A stretch of 64,000 bases of DNA, from contig DASVQF010000050.1 in assembly GCA_036389315.1 (NCBI GenBank), forward strand, positions 1 through 64,000. The letters are read 5' to 3'. The notes under the pieces were generated by a model. The model did not search any database. It had not been told where the DNA came from and saw only the letters and a list, made by a program, of their open reading frames with translations. Below are positions 1 to 8,631 of this stretch, in pieces (positions within the stretch are counted from its first letter, which is position 1; every line of letters starts with the position of its first letter). The position numbers and the translations under genes were made by a program. Origin of the DNA: DASQYE01 sp036389315. Its GTDB lineage: Bacteria; Acidobacteriota; Blastocatellia; Pyrinomonadales; Pyrinomonadaceae.

Positions 1-2249
1 CGACTGCGACCCCGATCAAAGCCAGCGTCATGCCTTGCCGCACGACCAGCCGCAGCACATCTCTGGTCTGTGCTCCGAGGGCCATGCGGATGCCCAGTTC
101 GTGTGTGCGTTGTGTGACCGAATAGCTCATCACGCCGTAGATGCCGACGGCCGCCAAAAGCAGCGCGAGCCCGGCGAAAGTGCCGAGCAGCAGCATGTTG
201 AAGCGGCGAGCGGAGACGGATTCGGCCAGCAGTTGCCGCATGGTCTTCGACTCCCAGATGATCTGCTCGCCGTCCAACTGCTTGATCGCCTGGCGCACAG
301 AAGGTTGCAGGCTTGCCGGGTCTATGCCGGGCGCGGCGCGGACGATCAGATTCACCTGTCGCTCGGGCGCTTGCAGAGATGAGAGGTAGTATTCCGGATA
401 GACTTCCTGTTCCAGGCCCGCGTGATGAATGTCTCCGACGATGCCTATGATCTGGTAGGGCGGCTTGGCATCGTCTATGACCAGGCGCTTGCCCACGGGC
501 TCTTCGCCCGGAAAGTTTCTGCGCGCGAGGGTCTCGCTGATGACGACGGCGCCGGGAGCATCTTTCGCGTCGCGCTCGGTAAAGGTGCGGCCGCTGCGTA
601 AAGGTATTCCCATTGTCCGGAAGTAATCGGGCGTGACGGCGCTCACTTCCGCGTCGGGCTCCTGTCCTGGCGGGACTGCGGGCCGGCCCTCTATGGTGAA
701 GCTGGCCTGACGGCCGTTGCCGCTGAGGGGAAGGATATTGACGGCGGCGACAGACACCACTCCGGGCAGGGCGCTCGTGCGCTCTATGACCTGCCTGACG
801 TAGGCCGTCTGCTGCTCCTCGGTCGCGTACTTCGCTCTCGACAAAGGGATGTCTACGACGAGAATCGCCGCAACGTCGAAGCCCGGATCGACATTGAGCA
901 GCGAGACGAAGCTGCGGATTAAGAGGCCAGCGCCGATGAGCAGCACCAGAGAGAGCGCCACTTCGGAGATGACCAGCAGGCTGCGCACACGGTTGCGACG
1001 CAGGCTTTCCGTAGAGCCGCGCCCGCCTTCCTTGAGCGATTCCGTGAGCTCTAGCTTTGAGGCCTTCAGCGCCGGGGCCAATCCGAAGAAGAGGCCCGTG
1101 AGGACTGAGACCGCCGCCGTAAACAGGAGCACATGCCAGTCCAGGCCGCTCTCTCTGACGCGCGGCAGGTTTTCAGGGCTCGCCGCCACTAGCAGGTCAA
1201 CGCCCCACATGGCGATCAGGAGCCCGAGGCCGCCGCCGATCACCGACAGCAACACGCTCTCGGTCAAAAGCTGCCGCATAATGCGGAGTCGTCCGGCCCC
1301 GAGCGCCGTCCGAATGGCTATCTCTTTCTGCCGGGCAGCGCCGCGCGCCAGCAACAGGTTGGCGACGTTGGCGCACGCGATCAGCAGCACAAAGCAGACA
1401 GCGCCGAGGATGACCAGGAGGGCCGGGCGAATGTCTCGCACAACATCGGTGTGCAAGGGCGTCGGAGCGAAGCTCAATCCGGTGTTGGTGTCTGGGTACT
1501 GCTGTTCGAGGCGGCGTCCGATTGTGTCCAGCTCGGAGCGCGCCTGCTCAAGTGTCACGCCCGGCTTCAGTCGCGCCACGACTCGCAGGCTACGGCTCCC
1601 GCGCGTATCTTTGGCCGCGACGAAACTGGGCGAGGAAGAGATCGGCATCCAGTAGTCAGGCTTCTCGCTGCGGACGGGAAACCTGAAGCCGTCCGGCATC
1701 ACGCCCACGACAGTGTAACTCTTACTGCCGAGCTTGATCTCTTTCCCGATGACGGAGGGGTCTGAGTCGAAATGGCGCTGCCATAAGAACTGGCTGATAA
1801 CGACGACCGGGGGCCCACCCACTACGTCCTCTTCGCGCGTGAAGCTGCGGCCCAACAGTGGCTTCGCACGCAGCAGCGGAAAGATGTCTGCGGGGACGTT
1901 CGCGCCGTAGATGCGCTCCGTATCGTCCCCGCTCGCGAGCGTCGTCCCGGACTGCTGGTACGGGGCCAGGTACTCTATCGTCTGGCTCTGCTCTCTTAAA
2001 TCCTTAGCGTCGGGAGCCGAGAGCACTCCGCGCGTACTATCATTAATTCGCGAGAAGCCCCAGACCATCACCAACTGCTCCGGGTTCTCGAAAGGCAGGG
2101 GCCTGAGCAGCACGGCGTTGACGACCGAGAAGATGGCCGTGTTTGCGCCGATGCCTAAGGCGAGCGCGAGCACCACTACAACGGTGAAGCCCGGACTCCG
2201 CAAAAGCATCCGCACTCCGTACCTCAAATCCTGCACAAACGTGCCCATC
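1..2249 (-). CDS. ADOP permease P21, 3' end cut by window edge
   Basis: Two-domain MacB/FtsX-type inner-membrane permease. 749 residues are visible; family members here have about 800-848, so roughly the last 55-60 are missing. The frame is open to position 1. The start at 2249 begins MGTFVQDLRYG, and GGAGG lies about 7 bases upstream. In order: a first membrane helix with the family signature GIGANTAIFSVVN, a periplasmic MacB-type domain, three membrane segments of FtsX domain 1 (about 270-395), a fifth segment (SLLVISEVALSLVLL), a second periplasmic domain, and the start of FtsX domain 2 with SVTQRTHELGIRMALGAQ. The second copy reads HELG, as in P3 and P5, where most copies read HEIG. A palindrome at 2274-2341 fills the space between it and P20. 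It probably lets the export machinery act on a periplasmic or envelope substrate, which is unknown. The cut falls inside the seventh membrane segment. Confidence 0.93.
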
Positions 2250-2273
2250 ACGAAACCTCCAAAAGCAATGCAG

Positions 2274-2341
2274 AAGGAGGAATGCGGAATGATGAATAAA
2301 AAGCAGTTAGTCTTTCATTCCGCATTCATCATTCCTCCTTC
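2274..2341. repeat. Intergenic palindrome (GGATGA/GGAATG type) between P20 and P21
   Basis: Imperfect inverted repeat. The left arm (about 2274-2301) is built of GGAATG/GATGAA units and the right arm (about 2313-2341) is its near complement; the outer 12 bases, GAAGGAGGAATG, pair perfectly. It starts next to the P20 stop codon and ends shortly before the ribosome binding site of P21, so it fills the gap. No U-run follows it in the direction of transcription, so an RNA processing or stability element, or a small mobile palindrome, is more likely than a terminator. Confidence 0.75.
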
Positions 2342-2342
2342 A

Positions 2343-4778
2343 TCATTCGTAGCGCAGCGCCTCCATCGGGTCTACGCGCGTGGCCTTGCGCGCCGGTAGG
2401 TAGCAGGCCAGCAGCGCCACTGCCGAGAGCAGCAAAGAGACGGCCGTAAAAGTCACCGGGTCTGTGGCCGTCACTTCGTACAGCAGGCTCTTCATCAAGC
2501 GCGTCAGCAGGAGCGACGCGACGAGGCCCAGGGCGACGCCCGCGAGCGCGAGCCTCATTCCCTGCCCGATAATCATCTTGAGCACGTCCGAGGAGCGCGC
2601 GCCGAGGGCTATGCGGATGCCGATTTCGCGTGTGCGCTGCGTGACCGAATAGCTCATCACGCCGTAGATGCCGACGGCCGCCAGCACCAGCGCGAGCCCG
2701 GCGAAAGTGCCGAGCAGCAGCGTATTGAAGCGTACCCTCCCAACGGACGACGCAAGCAACTGCTCCATCGTGCGGATGTCGGAAACGGGCTGCTCCGGGT
2801 CAATCTGTTGAATCTCGCGCTGTGCGGCCGAAGCCAGGCTGAGCGGGTCGCCCCCGGTGCGAGCCACAATAGTCATCCCCGTATACGCAAGCTCCGGGTG
2901 CGGCCAGTAGACAGTCGCCTTGACCTCGCTATCGAGGCTCAGGTGCTTTACATCTCCGACCACTCCGACGATCACAGTCGGCGAAGGCTTCTCGCCCATG
3001 TTCACGGTCAGGCGTTTGCCAATCGGGTCTTCGCCCGCGAAGTATTTGCGGGCCATCGTCTCGTTGATGAGGGCGACGCCGCGTTTCTCGGTCGCCTCCT
3101 CGTCTGTAAAGGTGCGACCTCGTATGACGTGAATGTTCATCGTGCGAAAGTAACCGGCGTCGGTCACACGCACGTCCGTAGTGGGCCCTTGACCCGCCTG
3201 TGGAGCCGGGCGGCCTTCGATGGTAAAGCCTGTGGCCGCGCCGAGCCCGGCAAAGGGTAAGAAGCTGACGGCCCCTGCCGACTCGACGCTGGGCAAGCGG
3301 CTGATGCGCTCGGTCGCCTGCTTGAAGAAAGCTATGCGCTTGCTTTCGTCGCGGTACTTGCGGCCCGGCAGTATCACTCTCATCGTCAACAGGTTTTCGG
3401 CCTTGAAGCCCGGGTTAACGGTTTGCAGTCGCATGAAGCTCTTGAGCATGAGCCCGGCGCTCGTCACGAGCACCAGGGAGAGCGCCATCTCGGCGACGAC
3501 AAAGGCGCTTCGCAAGCGGCGACTGCGCGCGTTGCCCGCGACTCCCTTGTCGCCTTCCTTGAGCGATTCCGTGAGGTTCAAACGCGTCGCTTCAAAGGCC
3601 GGGACGAGCCCGAAGATGATGCCCGTCACGAGCGATACCGCGAGCGTGAAGAAGAGCACGGGCAGGCTCAAACTGACGCTCTCAAGATTGACCAGATCGC
3701 CGGGGCTTAAGGCCGCCAGGGCTCCGACTCCCCACCAGGCCAGGAAGAGACCGATCACGCCGCCGAGCACAGAGAGCAACACGCTCTCCGTCAACAGTTG
3801 TCTGACGAGGCGCAGGCGTCCCGCGCCGAGCGCCGTCCGCACGGCTATCTCCCTGTGACGCGTGGCAGCGCGCGCCAGCAACAGGTTGGCGACGTTGGCG
3901 CACGCGATCAGCAAGACAAAGCCGACCGCCCCGAGCAACACAAAGAGCGCGGGCCGCACGTCGCCGACGAACTGCTCGCGCAACGGCACGACCTCCACGC
4001 CCCATCCGGTGTTGAAATTCGCGTACTGTTGTTCGAGGCGAGCGGCGATTGTCGTCATCTCGGCCTGCGCCTGTGCAGGCGTGACGCCCGGCTTGAGGCG
4101 CGCCACGGCAGACATGAAGCGCCCGCGCCGCACGCGGTTCTGTTCCGTAAATCCGAACGGCGTCCACAGCTCTGCGGGCTTGTCCGTCAGCGACCCCTTC
4201 TTGATGAACCATTGAAAGCCTGCGGGCAGCACACCGACGACAGTCGCGCTCGTACCGTTCAGAGTAATCGTGCGACCGACGACGCTCGCGTCGCCGCCGA
4301 AACGGCTCTGCCACAGACCGTAGCCGAGGATGACGACCGTAGGAGCATCGGGCGCGACATCCTCGCGCGTGAAGTTGCGCCCGAGGATGGGCTCGACGCC
4401 GAGCAGCGAAAAGAGGTTCTCGGTCGTGAGCTGCGCGGGAACCTCGACGGGGTCGCCGTCGCCCGTGAGGTTCAGCCGCGCGTCGTAAAAGGCAGCCATC
4501 TCGGCAAACGACTGGCTCTGCTCGCGCCAGTCCAGAAAGTTGGCCGACGAGATGACGTTCTGATGCACGTCTCGCGGGCGGTTGGCTTCCCACAACATCA
4601 CCAGCCGCTCCGAATCACTGTAGGGCAACGGGCTGAGCAACAGCGTGTTGACGACGGAGAAGATGGCCGTGTTCGCCCCGATGCCGAGAGCGAGCGCGAC
4701 GACGGCCACGACAGTAAAGGCCGGGCGCTTGCGAAGCGTGCGCGCTCCGTAGCGCAGGTCTTGCCAGAGTGTTCCCAT
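2343..4778 (-). CDS. ADOP permease P20
   Basis: Fused-duplicate MacB/FtsX permease of 811 residues. The first helix is near residues 21-43 (FTVVAVVALALGIGANTA). It is preceded by RTLRKRPAF, where most copies read RMLxKxPGF. Segments around 275-395 and 420-440 and three near the C terminus give the usual eight. The two ATPase-facing coupling segments are intact: HREIAVRTALGAGRLRLVRQ after the second helix and TREIGIRIALGARSSDVLKM in the C-terminal domain. It ends in the family tail PMEALRYE. The first periplasmic domain carries an extra loop near residue 190 (KKGSLTDKPAELW). It lies 22 bp downstream of the SDYE-repeat gene, with AAGGTG about 10 bases before its ATG, so the two are probably co-transcribed. 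The transported molecule cannot be read from the sequence. Confidence 0.95.
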   Translation of the reverse strand: MGTLWQDLRYGARTLRKRPAFTVVAVVALALGIGANTAIFSVVNTLLLSPLPYSDSERLVMLWEANRPRDVHQNVISSANFLDWREQSQSFAEMAAFYDARLNLTGDGDPVEVPAQLTTENLFSLLGVEPILGRNFTREDVAPDAPTVVILGYGLWQSRFGGDASVVGRTITLNGTSATVVGVLPAGFQWFIKKGSLTDKPAELWTPFGFTEQNRVRRGRFMSAVARLKPGVTPAQAQAEMTTIAARLEQQYANFNTGWGVEVVPLREQFVGDVRPALFVLLGAVGFVLLIACANVANLLLARAATRHREIAVRTALGAGRLRLVRQLLTESVLLSVLGGVIGLFLAWWGVGALAALSPGDLVNLESVSLSLPVLFFTLAVSLVTGIIFGLVPAFEATRLNLTESLKEGDKGVAGNARSRRLRSAFVVAEMALSLVLVTSAGLMLKSFMRLQTVNPGFKAENLLTMRVILPGRKYRDESKRIAFFKQATERISRLPSVESAGAVSFLPFAGLGAATGFTIEGRPAPQAGQGPTTDVRVTDAGYFRTMNIHVIRGRTFTDEEATEKRGVALINETMARKYFAGEDPIGKRLTVNMGEKPSPTVIVGVVGDVKHLSLDSEVKATVYWPHPELAYTGMTIVARTGGDPLSLASAAQREIQQIDPEQPVSDIRTMEQLLASSVGRVRFNTLLLGTFAGLALVLAAVGIYGVMSYSVTQRTREIGIRIALGARSSDVLKMIIGQGMRLALAGVALGLVASLLLTRLMKSLLYEVTATDPVTFTAVSLLLSAVALLACYLPARKATRVDPMEALRYE

Positions 4779-4800
4779 ACGTTTCTACACCTTCGGCGGG

Positions 4801-5754
4801 CTAGTCTAAAGCCGAGCCGGTCTGCATCCTCTTCGCGACGAACGAGAGCACTCGCCCGCGTTCGTAATCCGAGCTGATCGCGTTGACCACGCGCATGAAA
4901 GCCGAGCGCAGCGCCGTGTCGCTGATGTAGAGCGGCGCGGCCTCGATCAGAAAGCTGGCCTTCTCGTAATCGGAGCTGATGGAAGAGGCTGCCTCAAGCA
5001 TGGGCCCGAGGACTTGCTCGCGGGGCTGCTTGCGCAGGACGCTTGAGAGCACGCGATGGCGCTCGTAGTCGGAGGTGACCTTTCCCGTCGCCTCGAAGAA
5101 GACGGCGATCAGGTCGTCTGACGAAAGATAGTGCTCACCCGTTTCGATCAGGAAGGTGGCCCGCTCGTAATCGGAAGAGAGCTGGCGCGCCGCCTGCCTC
5201 AAAGCGTCGTTGAGGGTCGCGTTGTCAAGGTTGCCCTCCTCGATGAGCGTGGTGAAGTAGATGCGCCTCGCATAGTCTGTCTTAATCAAAGATATTTCGT
5301 CGAGCACGCCGCGCGCGCCGCGCTGCCTGAGAAGACGCTGCACCCTGGCCCTGGCGTTGAGCCCGCCCTCGCGCGCGGCCAGCAGGAGAAATTTTGAGAA
5401 CCAGGCTTTGGCTTCCGCGTCGAACTCGTGCTTGCGGCCGTTGAGGTAATAGGTGCGCTGCACGGAGCCTGCGGGGCCCTGCACGACGCGCAGCTTGCGG
5501 GCCACACCATCGCGCTCGTCCGTCGCTTGAAAGAGGCCATCCTCCGAGACGCTTGAGACATCCGTATAATCATCCGTGAAGACGACCTTGCCTTCCACCC
5601 TGGCCTCAGTCAGCACGCCGTCATCCCTGTGCGACCAGACCCAGGTGCTACGCTCCCCTTCCCTTTTCGCCTGCAACGAAACGCCGTTCGATGCACAGAC
5701 GCCCGACAACAACAGCAGCAGCGTCGTCGAGACGAACACATTCTTCTTCATCAT
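4801..5754 (-). CDS. Secreted SDYE-repeat protein embedded in the permease array
   Basis: 317 residues, with a hydrophobic signal segment at about 4-22 and no proper lipobox. The first part, to about residue 120, looks beta-rich and is unrecognised. The C-terminal half is a solenoid-like set of repeats of 33-35 residues. Each is marked by S-D-Y-E at 194, 228, 261 and 295, with a degenerate TDYA at 159, and each has hydrophobic positions spaced like a pair of short helices. The repeats suggest a periplasmic or surface protein-interaction scaffold; this is inference, and no catalytic motif is visible. GGAGG stands 9 bases before the ATG at 5754. The gene lies between P19 (86 bp upstream, across a palindrome) and P20 (22 bp downstream) and is the only non-permease inside the array. 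I do not recognise a named family. Confidence 0.85.
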   Translation of the reverse strand: MMKKNVFVSTTLLLLLSGVCASNGVSLQAKREGERSTWVWSHRDDGVLTEARVEGKVVFTDDYTDVSSVSEDGLFQATDERDGVARKLRVVQGPAGSVQRTYYLNGRKHEFDAEAKAWFSKFLLLAAREGGLNARARVQRLLRQRGARGVLDEISLIKTDYARRIYFTTLIEEGNLDNATLNDALRQAARQLSSDYERATFLIETGEHYLSSDDLIAVFFEATGKVTSDYERHRVLSSVLRKQPREQVLGPMLEAASSISSDYEKASFLIEAAPLYISDTALRSAFMRVVNAISSDYERGRVLSFVAKRMQTGSALD

Positions 5755-5775
5755 TATTTGAAACCTCCACTCAAT

Positions 5776-5847
5776 GAAGGGATGAGGGATGAGGGATGAA
5801 TAAGAAAGCTTTCAAGCTTAGTAAGCATTCCTTTCATCCCTCATCCC
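5776..5847. repeat. Intergenic palindrome (GGGATGAGGGATGA type) between P19 and SDYE gene
   Basis: The left arm, about 5776-5800, repeats GGGATGA three times. The right arm, about 5831-5847, reads TTTCATCCCTCATCCC and complements it. The last sense codon and the stop codon of P19 lie inside the right arm. The left arm ends about 12 bases before the ribosome binding site of the SDYE gene. It has the same orientation and composition as the palindromes at 2274, 25991, 50782 and 53825. Confidence 0.75.
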
Positions 5848-8291
5848 TGTTCTTTAAGGGCGACCACGGGATCGATCCTGGTCGCCCGCCGCGCCGGAAT
5901 CAGGCAGGCCAGCAGCGCGATTCCGGCTAGCAGCACTGAGACCGCTATGAACGTCAAGGCGTCTCTGGGGCTGACGCCGAACAGTAGGCTCGCCATTATC
6001 CGCGTCACGGCGAACGCACCCGCGAGGCCCAACACGAGGCCCGCCAGGACGAGCGTCATGCCCTGCCGGACGATCATCCTGACGACATCGCCTGCTTGCG
6101 CACCGAGGGCTATGCGGATGCCTATCTCCTGTGTGCGCTGCGTGACCGAATAGCTCATCACGCCGTAGATGCCGACGGCCGCCAGCACCAGGGCCACGGA
6201 GGCGAAGACGGCCAGCAGCATCATGTTGAAGCGGCGGCGCGCGAAGGATTCCGCGAGCAACTGCTCCATCGGCTCTATGCGTGGGATGTACTGCTCCTGA
6301 TCTACCTGCTTGATGGCGCTGCGCAGGCTCGCCGTCACCGAGGATGCGTCGCTGCCCGTCGTGCGTACCACGAGCGACGAGTGACGAAACGGCGTCTGCT
6401 GGTAAGAGACGTAGTATTCGGGCCCGGCTTCCGTGTCTAATCCTTCGTGACGAACGTCGCCGACGACGCCGACGATCTCGTGCGGCGGGGGGTTCGGATT
6501 CTCCGGCGCAGCGCCGATCAGCACGCGCTTGCCGATGGGGTCTTCGCCGGGAAAGTAGCGGCGCGCGAAAGTCTCGTTGACGATGAGGACGAGCGGCCTC
6601 TGCTTCGTGTCACGCTCGTCAAAGGCGCGGCCGCGCAGCAGCGGGATATGCATGGCGCGAAAATAGTCCGGGCTAATCATGCGCCGGTTGGAGATGAACA
6701 GTTTGCCGGGAGCGACCTCGCGCCCCTCTATGGTGAAAGTGACGGACGAGGAGTTGCCGCTTAAGGGAAGAGGGTCTACGAAGCCGGCCGCCTCGACGCC
6801 GGGCAGCGCGTGGATGCGCCCCAGAACTTCACGATAGAAATTGGTCTGCTGCTCGGCATTCGTGTACTTGGCCCGCGAAGGCGAGAGCGATGTGGTCAGG
6901 AGGTTCTTCGCGTCGAAGCCGGGGTCAACTTCGCGCAAGCGCATGAAGCTCTTGATGAGGAGTCCTGCGCCGACGAGCAGCACGAGCGAGAGCGCGACTT
7001 CGGAGATGACCAGCAGGCTGCGCACGCGATTGCGCATGATGCCCTCGGTCGAGCCACGGCCCCCCTCCTTGAGCGCCTCGTTCAGCTCGATCTTGGAAGC
7101 TTGCAGCGCGGGCGCAAGACCAAACACGATGCCTGTCAAGACCGAGACGAAGAGCGTGAAGGAGAGCACGCGCCAGTCAAGACCGACCTCGTGAAGGCGC
7201 GGGATGTCTACGGGAACGGATGCTATGAGCAGGTCAACGCCCCACATCGCCAGCAGCAGCCCGGTCGCTCCGCCGATGAGGGCGATCAACAAGCTCTCGG
7301 TCAAAAGCTGGCGCACGATGCGCAGCCGTCCGGCCCCGAGCGCCGTCCGAATCGCCACCTCTTTGTGACGCGAGGCGGCGCGGGCCAGCAAAAGGTTGGC
7401 GACGTTGGCGCACGCGATCAGCAAGACAAAGCCGACCGCGCCGAGCAACACAAAGAGCGCGGGCCGCACGTCGCCGACCACCTCTTCGTGCAGCGGGACG
7501 AGGGTCGCGCCGAGCCTGAAGCCTTCGTCCGGGTATTGCTGCTCAAGCCGCTCGCCTATGGCCCTCATCTCTGTCTCGGCTGCGCGACGCGTCACTCCCG
7601 GCTTGAGACGACCGACGACGCGCAGAAAGTAGGCGCTGCGACGGCCGAAATATTCTCCGATGTTGGGCCCAACCGGTTGCAGGTAATCCGTGCGGCCTTC
7701 GTCAACGGGAAACTTAAATCCTGCGGGCAGCACGCCGACGACGGTCGCGCTCTGGCTCGAAAGCCTGATCTGGCGGCCGACGATGTGGGGGTCTGCGCCG
7801 AAGCGTCGCTGCCAGAGGTTATAGCTCAAGAGGATGACGGGCGGGCTCTGCTGCTGATCCTCTTCGCGCGTGAAGTTGCGGCCGAGGGCGGGCTCTACTT
7901 TGAGCAGGGGCAGGAGGTCTGCGCTGGCGATTGCGCCCGAGATGGCTTCGGGCTCGCTGCCTTCACGGATGAGCGTGGCGGCCGTGTTGTAAACGGCAAG
8001 CCGGTCGAAGCTCTGCGCCTGCTCGCGCCAGTCCAGAAAGTCCGGGTACGAGACGATGACGCTCGCTTCACCGCCTCGATTGCTTTGCGGGCCGCGTCCC
8101 CTCGCGGTCACTATCTCGTCAGGCCGCTCGAAGGGCAGCGGCCTGAGCAGCACTGCATTGACGACCGAGAAGATGGCCGTGTTCGCCCCGACGCCTAAGG
8201 CCAGGGCGAGCACCGCGACCACGGTGAAGCCCGGATGCTTCAAGAGCATTCGCACGCCGTAGCGTATGTCCTGCCACAGAGTTCCCATCAT
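5841..8291 (-). CDS. ADOP permease P19
   Basis: 816 residues from the start chosen here. The frame stays open 129 bases further upstream, but that extension has no homology to its paralogues. The family N terminus (M)MGTLWQDIRYGVRM begins at 8291 or, equally well, at the adjacent ATG 8288, which lies 7 bases after GGAG. Layout: MacB-type domain, FtsX domain 1 with HKEVAIRTALGAGRLRIVRQ, second periplasmic domain, FtsX domain 2 with TQEIGIRIALGAQAGDVVRM. It is the only complete copy whose C terminus departs from LRYE: it ends VALKEQG. The change begins where the intergenic palindrome starts, so that element probably rewrote the last codons. A 340-bp gap separates it from P18, so it may begin its own transcript together with the SDYE gene and P20. 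Confidence 0.94.
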   Translation of the reverse strand: MMGTLWQDIRYGVRMLLKHPGFTVVAVLALALGVGANTAIFSVVNAVLLRPLPFERPDEIVTARGRGPQSNRGGEASVIVSYPDFLDWREQAQSFDRLAVYNTAATLIREGSEPEAISGAIASADLLPLLKVEPALGRNFTREEDQQQSPPVILLSYNLWQRRFGADPHIVGRQIRLSSQSATVVGVLPAGFKFPVDEGRTDYLQPVGPNIGEYFGRRSAYFLRVVGRLKPGVTRRAAETEMRAIGERLEQQYPDEGFRLGATLVPLHEEVVGDVRPALFVLLGAVGFVLLIACANVANLLLARAASRHKEVAIRTALGAGRLRIVRQLLTESLLIALIGGATGLLLAMWGVDLLIASVPVDIPRLHEVGLDWRVLSFTLFVSVLTGIVFGLAPALQASKIELNEALKEGGRGSTEGIMRNRVRSLLVISEVALSLVLLVGAGLLIKSFMRLREVDPGFDAKNLLTTSLSPSRAKYTNAEQQTNFYREVLGRIHALPGVEAAGFVDPLPLSGNSSSVTFTIEGREVAPGKLFISNRRMISPDYFRAMHIPLLRGRAFDERDTKQRPLVLIVNETFARRYFPGEDPIGKRVLIGAAPENPNPPPHEIVGVVGDVRHEGLDTEAGPEYYVSYQQTPFRHSSLVVRTTGSDASSVTASLRSAIKQVDQEQYIPRIEPMEQLLAESFARRRFNMMLLAVFASVALVLAAVGIYGVMSYSVTQRTQEIGIRIALGAQAGDVVRMIVRQGMTLVLAGLVLGLAGAFAVTRIMASLLFGVSPRDALTFIAVSVLLAGIALLACLIPARRATRIDPVVALKEQG

Positions 8292-8370
8292 GACGCTCCA
8301 CTTACGGCGACGGGAAAGCTCAACCCGCCTGCAACTTTGAGTTCGAGATTTAAGGTGACTCTTTTGAAAG

Positions 8371-8429
8371 CCGGAGATTCCAGATTTGAGATTTCCATTT
8401 TTGAGACCCCGGCATCCCAAATCCGAGAC
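8371..8429. repeat. AATCTCGGATTTGAGA-type imperfect inverted repeat
   Basis: This lies in the 340-bp gap between P18 and P19. It holds GGAGATTCCAGATTTGAGAT and then CCCAAATCCGAGAC, complementary in blocks and related in words (GATTTGAGA, CAAATCCGAGAC) to the perfect hairpin at 18550-18585. The rest of 8292-8538 shows no open frame with family resemblance and no convincing promoter. Confidence 0.4.
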
Positions 8430-8538
8430 TTAATCTGCACGTCCCTGGGCCATTCACTCAGGCCCCAAAGCATTAAAGCTGTATGACGGCTAAGATATAA
8501 GCAAGAACCGTTCCCTGAATGACGAAGCTCGCAACACA

Positions 8539-8600
8539 GACGAGCCCCACGTCCCGCAGTCTGCAATCGGCTTTCAGACTCGGTAGGTGGGGCTCGCGTC
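8539..8600. repeat. GC-rich stem-loop downstream of P18
   Basis: Arms GACGAGCCCCAC (8539-8550) and GTGGGGCTC-GC-GTC (8587-8600) pair with a two-base bulge. Inside them AGTCTG (8558-8563) and CAGACT (8575-8580) form a second stem. Read on the plus strand it is followed by TCTCTTTT. In the direction of the permease genes no T-run follows, so termination of the array transcript here is possible but not clearly intrinsic. Confidence 0.6.
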
Positions 8601-8631
8601 TCTTTTAGAATTGGCGCTCGGCTCTTCCCTC

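Noticed and set aside
1..2249. P21 as a pseudogene because no stop codon is seen
   Set aside because: The frame is open and typical for the family up to the window edge, so the missing end is due to the cut.
2274..2341. Intergenic palindromes as intrinsic terminators
   Set aside because: No T-run follows the stems in the direction of transcription, and they run directly into the ribosome binding site of the next gene.
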